A stretch of DNA of 9,031 bases from Clostridia bacterium (GCA_017503305.1 JAFVTJ010000127.1:1-9031); one strand, 5' to 3'; positions 1-6,193 are shown, numbered from the stretch's first letter. Notes: generated by a model not told the origin, from the sequence alone. A program made the numbers and translations.

Positions 1-92
1 CAACAGGTACCTGCGCTGCTCACCAACGTGAATTGACAACCGCTATCAAGCGTGCTCGTCAAATCGCTTTACTCCCTTATGTTAATGACTAA
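1..92 (+). CDS. rpsR: 30S ribosomal protein S18, C-terminal fragment (gene enters from left edge)
   Basis: The reading frame from position 3 to the TAA at 90-92 gives 29 residues with the hallmark S18 tail: HQRELTTAIKRARQIALLPY followed by VND. S18 is a small-subunit ribosomal protein that sits on the platform beside S6, and this basic C-terminal helix is its most conserved part. Only the end of the gene is present; the start and most of the usual roughly 75-90 residues lie to the left. In Clostridia rpsR usually ends an rpsF-ssb-rpsR operon, and the strong terminator 13 bases after the stop fits it being last. Identification rests on the conserved tail, which is distinctive. Confidence 0.93.
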   Translation, partial: TGTCAAHQRELTTAIKRARQIALLPYVND

Positions 93-104
93 TAATTAAC
101 GTTT

Positions 105-140
105 ACGAGGTGTAGCTTTAAGCTATGCCTCGTTTTTTTT
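105..140 (+). terminator. Intrinsic terminator of the rpsR operon
   Basis: A 13-bp stem (left arm ACGAGGTGTAGCT, right arm AGCTATGCCTCGT, two G-U wobbles) closes a three-base loop and is followed directly by eight T residues at 133-140. This is a textbook Rho-independent terminator starting 13 bases after the rpsR stop, so the downstream sigma-factor gene should be transcribed from its own promoter. Confidence 0.93.
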
Positions 141-174
141 ATTGCAAAACTGAGAGATAAATAAACAATGTAGC

Positions 175-203
175 TTGTAGTAATAACTGTTTCTTGATAA
201 AAT
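175..203 (+). promoter_or_regulatory. Candidate housekeeping (sigma-A type) promoter upstream of the sigma-factor gene
   Basis: TTGTAG at 175-180 is separated by exactly 17 bases from TAAAAT at 198-203. The -10 matches five of six consensus bases; the -35 matches three of six. The region is A+T rich, so chance matches are likely. If used, it would give a leader of roughly 115 bases before the ATG at 326 and basal expression of the sigma-factor gene. Confidence 0.3.
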
Positions 204-266
204 AAAATAAGGTGTTTTACTCTGAAAAGCAAATTATTTGTAAAAAAATATAAAATTTGCCTAACC

Positions 267-291
267 AACCTCAAGTTTCGCCGACTATATA
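267..291 (+). promoter_or_regulatory. Candidate ECF-type promoter (possible autoregulation)
   Basis: AACC at 267-270, a typical core of ECF -35 elements, is followed after 15 bases by TATATA at 286-291. The predicted transcript start near 298 would leave about 28 bases before the ATG at 326, with the ribosome binding site inside it. ECF sigma factors very often transcribe their own genes from AACC-type promoters, so the position immediately upstream of this gene is suggestive. Only a single example is present in the window, so the motif is not confirmed by recurrence. Confidence 0.38.
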
Positions 292-325
292 GGCGTAACA
301 ATCATGATTGAAGCAAAGGTGCATA

Positions 326-1978
326 ATGAAAACAAACGAAATATTAAAACTTATCGGGGATAAGGTGTTTCTCGATAAAATCTATCAATTTTCATACCGA
401 AGATGCAATACTTCAGATGAAGCACAGGATTTATGCTCTGACATAGTTCTTGCAATTCTTTGCGCATTTGAAAAGCAAGAAAGTGTAGAAAATTTTTATG
501 CATTTGTTTGGGCAGTTGCGCGTAGAGTCTATGCTGATTTTTGCCAAAAGCGAAATCAAATACGGCAAGTACTGAGTTTTGAAAATACCGAATTTTCGGT
601 ACAAACCCCAAAAAATGAAATCGATAATTTTATTGAAGAAACTTCGGAAAAGGAGCAAATGAAGAAAATTTTTGAAGAAATTTCCTTTTTATCGAAAGCA
701 TATCGAGATGTTATGGTTATGTATTATCTTGATGAAATTAAGATTAAAGATATAGCTTTAAAACTCGGCATAAATGAAACCACGGTAAAGCAACGTTTGT
801 TTTTTGCGCGAAATATGGTTAAAAAAGAGGTTGAAAATATGTCTGAAAGAAATTTATCGTTGAAACCAATTAATTTAGCGATGTTCGGAACAGGTAATCC
901 TGTAGGTAACGATCCTAGAACTAAGTTAGATAGTGTGCTATCAAAAAATTTGATTTATTTATGTAAGAATAAAGCTAAGTCGGCTAAAGAATTGTCCGAA
1001 GAGCTTTGTGTGCCTATGCCGTATATTGAAGATGAACTTGAAATACAGTGCCGTGGCGAAAACGGAACCTATGGCACCTTACGCAAACTTGAAAACGGAA
1101 AGTATATAACAAATGTTTTACTTGTGGATTACAGCGAATACGAAGAAGCAAATAAAATTTATGAAAAGCATTTGGAAATGTATATACCTATACTTAAGGA
1201 AAATTTTGAAAAGCAAAAGAAAAATATTTTAGATTTTCCTTATTTGACACAGCAAACGGATGCTACATTTATTATGTGGAGCTTAATTTCAAGAACTATA
1301 TGGGATTTGGAAGCTAAAGTTGCGGCAAGTATAAAAAATAATTACTTTAAGCATGTTGAGCCTGCAAAGCGCGATTTTACTTCTGTAATGATTGCATTTA
1401 CAGAAGATATGAATCCTCGTTTTGATTTTTATGGTTGCGACGGTACTTATAATAGCTCTATACTAAATTATAAGGGTGTATTCTTCTCAAATATATATGG
1501 TGCTAGAAAAGAAAAACTTTTAGATTGTGGTTGTAATATTACAGGCAACGAAAGGCTATTGTTTTTGACAAAAGCATTAGAAGGAAATATAAGCGTTGAT
1601 AAGCTTAATGCTACTGAAAAAGAGATAGCTGCAAAACTTATAGAGAGCGGTTATCTTAAAAAATGTGGAGAATTGCTTTGCCCTCAAATGGTTGCTTATG
1701 ATAGAAAGTTTGAAAAAGATTTTTTTGATTTGTCTTTTGCCCTTAACCAAAAAACCGAATCAATTATTGAAGAAATTGCAAAAGAATTATCTGAATTTAT
1801 GTTAAAAAATATACCTGCACATTTAATAAATGAATATGAATACTATACTTCTTTGGTTGCGGGTGTTAGATTTTTGCATGAAACTATAGAAGCTTGTATT
1901 AAGGAAGGCTTGCTTTGCGAACCAAAAAGCAAAAACGGGCCGGAAGGTGTTATAATGGCGATTGAAAAATACTCTTAA
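326..1978 (+). CDS. ECF-like sigma-70 family RNA polymerase sigma factor with long C-terminal extension
   Basis: The 550-residue product begins with a sigma2-like region (about residues 10-80), with core-binding DEAQDLCSDIVLAIL and promoter-melting FVWAVARRVYADFCQKR. After an acidic linker (about 88-115) comes a sigma4 helix-turn-helix (about 118-170): YRDVMVMYYLDEIKIKDIA, then LGINETTVKQRLFFARN. Together these recruit RNA polymerase to specific promoters. Usual ECF proteins stop near 160-200 residues; this one continues for about 380 more. Residues 205-268 look like a winged helix (helical SAKELSEELCVPMPYIEDELE, then a strand-like KLENGKYITN wing). A second helix/strand unit may lie near 405-460. 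The rest is not recognised and may be a sensory or oligomerisation domain. No membrane segment is evident, so it should be cytoplasmic. ATG 326 is chosen over an in-frame TTG at 308 because AAAGGTG (315-321) sits just upstream of it. The gene looks more A+T rich than its neighbours. No clear terminator follows. Confidence 0.87.
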   Translation: MKTNEILKLIGDKVFLDKIYQFSYRRCNTSDEAQDLCSDIVLAILCAFEKQESVENFYAFVWAVARRVYADFCQKRNQIRQVLSFENTEFSVQTPKNEIDNFIEETSEKEQMKKIFEEISFLSKAYRDVMVMYYLDEIKIKDIALKLGINETTVKQRLFFARNMVKKEVENMSERNLSLKPINLAMFGTGNPVGNDPRTKLDSVLSKNLIYLCKNKAKSAKELSEELCVPMPYIEDELEIQCRGENGTYGTLRKLENGKYITNVLLVDYSEYEEANKIYEKHLEMYIPILKENFEKQKKNILDFPYLTQQTDATFIMWSLISRTIWDLEAKVAASIKNNYFKHVEPAKRDFTSVMIAFTEDMNPRFDFYGCDGTYNSSILNYKGVFFSNIYGARKEKLLDCGCNITGNERLLFLTKALEGNISVDKLNATEKEIAAKLIESGYLKKCGELLCPQMVAYDRKFEKDFFDLSFALNQKTESIIEEIAKELSEFMLKNIPAHLINEYEYYTSLVAGVRFLHETIEACIKEGLLCEPKSKNGPEGVIMAIEKYS

Positions 1979-2101
1979 TTGCGGTTTTGTAGAATTATAT
2001 CAACGAATGGTTTATTGATTTCTCTTTGAATTTATTATACTCTTAAAATAAATCAAAAAATTTAAAGACAGATAAAAAATATTTAAAATCGGATAAAGAA
2101 T
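1979..2101. other. A+T-rich intergenic stretch with no recognised element
   Basis: These bases between the sigma-factor stop and the exporter promoter contain no plausible ORF with a ribosome binding site, no strong hairpin with a T-tract, and no AACC-type -35. It is mostly A/T runs. A weak 7-bp pairing (2015-2021 with 2050-2056) has a loop of 28 bases and is not convincing as a terminator. Confidence 0.6.
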
Positions 2102-2113
2102 GCCACTTGTGGC
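2102..2113. promoter_or_regulatory. Short inverted repeat overlapping the exporter -35 region (possible operator)
   Basis: GCCACTTGTGGC has perfect 5-base arms (GCCAC/GTGGC) around a TT centre. It covers the position expected for the -35 hexamer (2107-2112) of the promoter whose -10 is at 2130-2135. A dimeric regulator bound here would block polymerase. The repeat is short, no matching second copy was seen, and no adjacent classical repressor gene is in the window, so the operator role is an inference. Confidence 0.28.
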
Positions 2114-2135
2114 TTCTGTCATATGATGGTATAAT
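2107..2135 (+). promoter_or_regulatory. Extended -10 promoter of the ABC exporter operon
   Basis: A perfect TATAAT at 2130-2135 is preceded by TGG at 2127-2129, forming an extended -10 element (TGnTATAAT). TTGTGG at 2107-2112, with a 17-base spacer, is a weak -35 (three of six), which is typical when an extended -10 is present. Transcription should start near 2142. This is a housekeeping sigma-A type promoter and shows no ECF signature, so the neighbouring sigma factor is not obviously the one that reads it. Confidence 0.72.
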
Positions 2136-2139
2136 TTAT

Positions 2140-2259
2140 ATGCTACACAAATACACCTTAGGCAAAAGGCGTTACCCTTATTTGCTCATACCGTGTTGTG
2201 AGAACGTTTGTGTGGCAAAACCCAAGGGGAACGCGTTTTGGGTGTGTTCCGATAATTGA
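2140..2259 (+). CDS. Possible 39-residue leader peptide ending inside the terminator hairpin
   Basis: An ATG at 2140 opens a frame of 39 codons (beginning MLHKYTLGKRRYPYLLIPCC) that ends at TGA 2257-2259, at the loop and right arm of the terminator hairpin. A ribosome finishing this frame would cover the left arm and prevent termination, so translation could be coupled to read-through, as in leader-peptide control of multidrug and ABC-F resistance genes. The main weakness is that there is no Shine-Dalgarno site, and the ATG falls at the predicted transcript 5' end, so it would need leaderless initiation or a slightly earlier transcript start. Downstream in-frame candidates such as TTG 2182 also lack a good ribosome site. 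It could be a chance ORF. Confidence 0.25.
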   Translation: MLHKYTLGKRRYPYLLIPCCENVCVAKPKGNAFWVCSDN

Positions 2260-2365
2260 GCACACTTTTTTATTTTTTGTAAGGCTCGGCGGAGTGTGAG
2301 CGTTGCAAAAAATAGCGGCTTTAAGGGTGGCGATGACCCGCGCCATACCTTTTATGGAGGTTTAA
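2142..2365 (+). promoter_or_regulatory. Structured 5' leader of the exporter operon with internal terminator (attenuator or riboswitch-like)
   Basis: About 224 bases separate the predicted start of transcription from the exporter ATG. Visible structure: a hairpin CTCATA/TGTGAG (2185-2190 with 2197-2202); ACCCAA/TTGGGT (2220-2225 with 2238-2243), which overlaps the base of the terminator stem; the terminator itself (2242-2278); a competing pairing CACACT/AGTGTG (2261-2266 with 2293-2298), which would dismantle the terminator; an 11-bp long-range helix with two G-U pairs (2170-2180 with 2322-2332); and a hairpin at 2323-2351 just before the ribosome binding site. The last two exclude each other. 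Mutually exclusive folds around a terminator are the signature of transcription attenuation. I do not recognise a known riboswitch class; the trigger could be leader translation or a ligand. Confidence 0.6.
2242..2278 (+). terminator. Intrinsic terminator inside the exporter leader (attenuator)
   Basis: GTGTGTTC (2242-2249) pairs with GAGCACAC (2258-2265) through 8 bp, one a wobble, around an 8-base loop, and is followed by TTTTTTATTTTTT (2266-2278). It lies about 100 bases downstream of the promoter start and about 88 bases before the exporter start codon, so it cannot be the terminator of a preceding gene transcribed from that promoter. It most likely stops transcription early unless disrupted. 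Confidence 0.75.
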
Positions 2366-4201
2366 ATGAAAAGAAAAAATGAAAAACAAAAGAAGGAGAA
2401 GCTAAGCTTTAAAAAGACGCTGTCGAATAACTTTTTTGCCTTAAAAGCTATATGGCAAGGCTCACCGAGTTATTTGATAATCTATTTAGGCTCGTCCTTT
2501 GTTTACGGTATATTGGGCTTCTTGACCAACACATACCTGCTTCGCAAAATCGTAAACGAAGTGTCGAACGGCGGTAGCGTTGATGGCATTATAAATTACA
2601 CGATTGTGCTATCAATAACTTGTCTTATAAGCTATACTGCGCTTCACTGGTATTGGAACGTTGGGTCTTTACCGGCTGTTAGAAAAATCGGTGCCGATAT
2701 TGAAAAAAAGCTGTTCGTACAAGCGGCAAGGGTAGAGCTTGCCTGTTACGAAACACCATCGTTTTACGATAAATACGTTCGCGCGATGGACGAAGCGTAT
2801 AACCGTATGATTAGCGTTATGCGTTCGCTTGACCGACTTATTAACAAGCTAATAGCATTAGCGGCGAACTCGCTGTTACTTTTCGTTATCGATCCGTGGC
2901 TTATACTTTTTGGACTTTTCCCGTTGGTGCTTGGGGTTTTCAGAAGACTTGAAAATGTGGCAAAGCACGATTTTGAGGTTGAAATTAAGCCGATAAATCG
3001 CCGCAAAGATTACGTTAAGCGAACCTTTTATTTGGGCGAATACGCTAAGGAAATGCGTATCGGCGGTATGTATGCAAGCCTTCTTCGCGACTTGAAGGGT
3101 ACCCTTAAGGATTTTAAAAAAGTCCTTAGAAAATACGGCTTTAAGCGTATGATTTATATGTATATAAGAACCACAGGGCTTGAGATTGTTACGATTTTGG
3201 GTGCAACCCTTTACGCTGTTTGGAGCACAATGCAACGTGGCACTATGCAGGTTGGCGACTGTATTGTGGTCTTAAGCTCAATCGGTACAATTTCTTATAT
3301 GCTAAGTGATTTAATGCAAAATCTTGCCGAATTCGGCGAGCACGCGCTCTTCTTGGACGACGTGCGTTTCTTCCTTGATTACACACCAAAAATCGCGGAC
3401 GGCGAAACCGAAATTCCCGAAAATACCGGCGATTTGGTGGTTAAAAACCTTTCCTTTAAGTATGAAGGCTGTGAAAAGGATATACTTAAAAATATCAATT
3501 TTACTTGGAAAAAAGGTGAGCGAATTGCCCTTGTTGGTAGTAATGGCTCGGGCAAGACAACCCTTGTAAAGCTGTTACTCCGATTATACGACCCCACAAG
3601 CGGTGAAATCAGCCATAATGGACAAAATATTAAAGACTTTAAAGCTCAGGACTACCGCGAAATGTATAGCACTGTTTTCCAAGATTTTAAGGTATTTTCG
3701 CTTAATATTAAGGAAAATGTATTGCTGAGAATTACCGAAGACGGTGACGACGAGTTAGTAACCTCGGCGCTTAAGGAAAGCGGTGTTTACGATAAGGTTT
3801 CCACCATTGAAAATGGTCTTGATGCCATTTTAACCCGAGAATTTGACGACAAGGGTGTTAATTTGTCGATAGGAGAACAGCAAAAGCTGTCGCTTGCGCG
3901 TGTTTTTGCAACCGATACACCCTTTGTTATTCTTGACGAGCCTTCGAGCGCACTAGACCCGATTGCCGAATACGAAATGTTCGAAAATATGATGCGCGCT
4001 ACCAATGGCAGAAGCGTTATTTTCATTTCGCACAGGCTTTCTTCGGCAGTTTTGGCGGACAGGGTACTGCTTATGGAGAACGGCGAGATTGCCGAATGCG
4101 GCACCCACGCTGAACTAATAAAGAAAAATGGCAAATATGCCGATATGTTCCACCGTCAAGCCGAGAATTATTTGGGAAGCGAGGTGGAAGGTAATGAGTA
4201 A
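2366..4201 (+). CDS. ABC exporter half-transporter, subunit 1 (fused membrane and ATPase domains)
   Basis: This 611-residue protein has the type IV exporter layout: a charged N-terminus, an exporter membrane domain with hydrophobic segments near residues 35-59, 75-100, 163-191, 270-288 and 297-320, and an ATPase domain from about 355. ATPase motifs are Walker A GSNGSGKTT (391-399), Q-loop Q439, signature LSIGEQQK (500-507), Walker B VILDEPSSALD with D524 and catalytic E525, and H556 of the switch loop. The signature departs from LSGGQ/E at its third position (Ile502). GGAGG at 2356-2360, five bases before ATG 2366, fixes the start. It shares motifs with the next gene (ACYETPSFYD here, ACFDDPEFYN there), so the two probably form a heterodimer in the plasma membrane that exports a drug, peptide or lipid. 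Substrate is unknown. There is no N-terminal C39 peptidase domain, so it is not a leader-cleaving bacteriocin exporter. Confidence 0.93.
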   Translation: MKRKNEKQKKEKLSFKKTLSNNFFALKAIWQGSPSYLIIYLGSSFVYGILGFLTNTYLLRKIVNEVSNGGSVDGIINYTIVLSITCLISYTALHWYWNVGSLPAVRKIGADIEKKLFVQAARVELACYETPSFYDKYVRAMDEAYNRMISVMRSLDRLINKLIALAANSLLLFVIDPWLILFGLFPLVLGVFRRLENVAKHDFEVEIKPINRRKDYVKRTFYLGEYAKEMRIGGMYASLLRDLKGTLKDFKKVLRKYGFKRMIYMYIRTTGLEIVTILGATLYAVWSTMQRGTMQVGDCIVVLSSIGTISYMLSDLMQNLAEFGEHALFLDDVRFFLDYTPKIADGETEIPENTGDLVVKNLSFKYEGCEKDILKNINFTWKKGERIALVGSNGSGKTTLVKLLLRLYDPTSGEISHNGQNIKDFKAQDYREMYSTVFQDFKVFSLNIKENVLLRITEDGDDELVTSALKESGVYDKVSTIENGLDAILTREFDDKGVNLSIGEQQKLSLARVFATDTPFVILDEPSSALDPIAEYEMFENMMRATNGRSVIFISHRLSSAVLADRVLLMENGEIAECGTHAELIKKNGKYADMFHRQAENYLGSEVEGNE

Positions 4202-6053
4202 AAAACCAAAGCAGAAGTTTTCTTCTATCCTTAAAAACAACCTTTATATGCTCGGCATTGTTGCACGTTACATACCCGCTTACTTTATTTTACGTATACT
4301 TCACGGCGCACTTTACGGCGTAATGGACTTTTTTTCGACATATTTCAGTTATCGCTTGCTTAATGAGGTTAGTGATGGCGGAAGCTTTATAAAGGCGGCA
4401 GCTATCATTGGTGCAATGGCTTTGTTTACCCTTGCGTTTTATCTTTTTGATATTTGGTTCCGCGAGCTTCACGACCCCACGCAAAAACAAAAGCTGCACC
4501 TTAGAATGCATAAGGAATTGTTCGAAAAATCCCTGACGCTTGACCTTGCATGTTTTGACGACCCCGAGTTTTATAACGATTTTGTATGGGCTATGAACGA
4601 GTCTGACACAAGGGCTATGGAGGTTATAAGCAACGCTTCCATGCTTACGCACAACCTTATTGCTTCGGCTTCGATTCTGTCCTTGTTATTTACAATCGAT
4701 CCTATGATTGCCGCAATTCTTATTGCTACTACAGCTATAACCCTTGTTTGCAATATTATTGGCAACAAGATGGAATTTGAATTTCAAAAGGAATTCAAAC
4801 CGCTTGATCGCAAAAAGGCTTATATAAACCGCGTTTATCATTTGGCTGATTATTCAAAAGAAATTAGAATTAGTAAGGCCAGCGACCTTTTGATGAATGA
4901 ATACGATGAAAATACCAAGAAGATAGTTGACGTTGACTTAAAGTACGGTAAAAAATTCTTTATTTTTTACGGCCTTGGTTGGAACACTCTTGGCCAGTTG
5001 GCGTTTTTCGGTGTGCTTATTTATATGGTGTTCGGCCTTAAAAACGGCACGGTTGACGTCGGTTCGTTTGCGGCAACTACAAGTGTTATTTGGCGTATAC
5101 GTTGGAAACTGATAAGCCTTTCGGAAATTCTTTCAAAGTTTGTGGGGCATTCGCTCTTTATTGAAAAATACCGCGAATTTTTACGCTTCCAGCCCGAAAT
5201 TAAGGGTGGCGAAACCGATTTACCCGAATTTGAGAGTTTGGAATTTAAAAACGTAAGCTTTAGTTACGATTTCGCTTCGCTTCCTAAGTACAAATTCCAC
5301 GATAAAGATTACGAGCCATCTAAAAACGATAGCGGCAAATACGTGCTTAAAAATGTGAATCTCAAGCTGACTGCAGGGGAGAAGATTGCGATTGTTGGCT
5401 ACAACGGTGCGGGTAAAACCACCCTTATTAAGCTTATGATGCGCCTTTATGACGCGAGCGAGGGCGAAATTCTTTACAACGGCAAGAATATAAAGACCTA
5501 CGAGCCTGGTGCCTACCGCAAAAAAATCGGTACGGTTTTCCAAGATTACAAAATCTTTGCGGCAACCGTGGCACAAAACGTTAAAAATGGCATTTATGAT
5601 GAAACTGCCGATAAAGAAAATGTGCTTTCAGCGCTAGAAAGTGCTGATTTCACCGAAAGACTAAAAACCCTTGAAAATGGCATTGATACCCACTTGACCC
5701 GTGAATTTAACGACGAGGGTATTAACCTTTCGGGTGGTGAAGCGCAAAAGGTGGCAATAGCACGTGTATTTGCGAAGGATTTTCCCATTGTTATTATGGA
5801 TGAGCCTTCAAGCGCGCTTGACCCAATGGCTGAATATAATCTTAACCAGTCGATACTTAATAACACTAAGGATAAAACGGTTATTTTTATATCTCACAGA
5901 CTTTCTACAACCCGCATTGCAGACAAAATTTATATGTTCTCGGGCGGTGAGCTTATTGAAGAAGGCTCTCACGAAGAACTATTAGCCAAAGACGGCAAAT
6001 ACGCCGAAATGTTCCACCTGCAAAGTGAAAAGTATAAAGAGGATTATAAATAG
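4194..6053 (+). CDS. ABC exporter half-transporter, subunit 2 (fused membrane and ATPase domains)
   Basis: This 619-residue protein is the second half-transporter. Hydrophobic segments lie near residues 24-48, 66-88, 152-189 and 262-281, with another possible near 290-310. ATPase motifs are Walker A GYNGAGKTT (402-410), Q450, a canonical signature LSGGEAQK (512-519), Walker B VIMDEPSSALD with D536 and E537, and switch H568. A hydrophilic insertion of about 24 residues (360-383, rich in K, D, S and Y) separates the A-loop Tyr358 from the strand before Walker A and is absent from subunit 1. The start ATG 4194 overlaps the upstream stop by 8 bases and has GAGGTGG at 4181-4187, which implies translational coupling and equal subunit production; an in-frame upstream ATG at 4128 lies deep in the previous gene and is not preferred. 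Family knowledge says such pairs often transport drugs, but no substrate can be named. Confidence 0.93.
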   Translation: MSKKPKQKFSSILKNNLYMLGIVARYIPAYFILRILHGALYGVMDFFSTYFSYRLLNEVSDGGSFIKAAAIIGAMALFTLAFYLFDIWFRELHDPTQKQKLHLRMHKELFEKSLTLDLACFDDPEFYNDFVWAMNESDTRAMEVISNASMLTHNLIASASILSLLFTIDPMIAAILIATTAITLVCNIIGNKMEFEFQKEFKPLDRKKAYINRVYHLADYSKEIRISKASDLLMNEYDENTKKIVDVDLKYGKKFFIFYGLGWNTLGQLAFFGVLIYMVFGLKNGTVDVGSFAATTSVIWRIRWKLISLSEILSKFVGHSLFIEKYREFLRFQPEIKGGETDLPEFESLEFKNVSFSYDFASLPKYKFHDKDYEPSKNDSGKYVLKNVNLKLTAGEKIAIVGYNGAGKTTLIKLMMRLYDASEGEILYNGKNIKTYEPGAYRKKIGTVFQDYKIFAATVAQNVKNGIYDETADKENVLSALESADFTERLKTLENGIDTHLTREFNDEGINLSGGEAQKVAIARVFAKDFPIVIMDEPSSALDPMAEYNLNQSILNNTKDKTVIFISHRLSTTRIADKIYMFSGGELIEEGSHEELLAKDGKYAEMFHLQSEKYKEDYK

Positions 6054-6078
6054 TTTATTCTTCATAAAAATATCTTTC

Positions 6079-6123
6079 AAAATCAAAAGCCCATCTGCTT
6101 TAAGCGGGTGGACTTTTGATTTT
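6079..6123 (+). terminator. Terminator hairpin of the exporter operon
   Basis: AAAATCAAAAG (6079-6089) pairs perfectly with CTTTTGATTTT (6113-6123). The stem continues inward through CCATCTGCTT and AAGCGGGTGG with two wobbles after one mismatch. The outer T-rich right arm acts as the uridine tract for the + strand, 25 bases after the subunit 2 stop. The A/T symmetry means it could also work on minus-strand transcripts. Confidence 0.75.
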
Positions 6124-6151
6124 ATATGATATTATTATTTGGTGCCAAAAG

Positions 6152-6183
6152 AAAACCCTGTCAGGTTAACCTGACAGGGTTTT
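6152..6183 (-). terminator. Terminator of the pyruvate:ferredoxin oxidoreductase gene (perfect palindrome, probably bidirectional)
   Basis: A perfect 32-base palindrome, each half AAAACCCTGTCAGGTT or its complement, begins 10 bases beyond the minus-strand stop codon. Read on the minus strand it ends in TTTTCTTTT, a good uridine tract. Its symmetry allows it to stop transcripts from either direction, so together with the 6079-6123 hairpin it separates the two convergent units. Confidence 0.87.
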
Positions 6184-6193
6184 GTATTAGGTT

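Noticed and set aside
308..325. TTG at 308 as the start of the sigma-factor gene
   Set aside because: The AAAGGTG at 315-321 falls inside that extension and is well placed for ATG 326; no comparable site precedes the TTG.
2015..2056. Stem-loop as a terminator for the sigma-factor gene
   Set aside because: Only 7 A/T-rich pairs with a 28-base loop and no clean T-tract after it.
2323..2342. T-box-like string (AAGGGTGG followed by ACCCGCG) before the exporter start codon
   Set aside because: The conserved T-box is contiguous AGGGTGGnACCGCG and sits upstream of, and overlapping, a terminator. Here five bases interrupt it, the terminator lies upstream, no terminator follows, and no tRNA-synthetase or amino-acid gene is present.
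2158..2346. 62-codon ORF on the minus strand within the exporter leader
   Set aside because: It lies antisense to a region explained by promoter, terminator and RNA structure, has no convincing ribosome site, and its protein shows no recognisable features.
2366..6053. Bacteriocin or lantibiotic exporter interpretation
   Set aside because: Neither subunit has an N-terminal C39 peptidase domain, and no precursor peptide or modification gene with a ribosome site is visible in the window.
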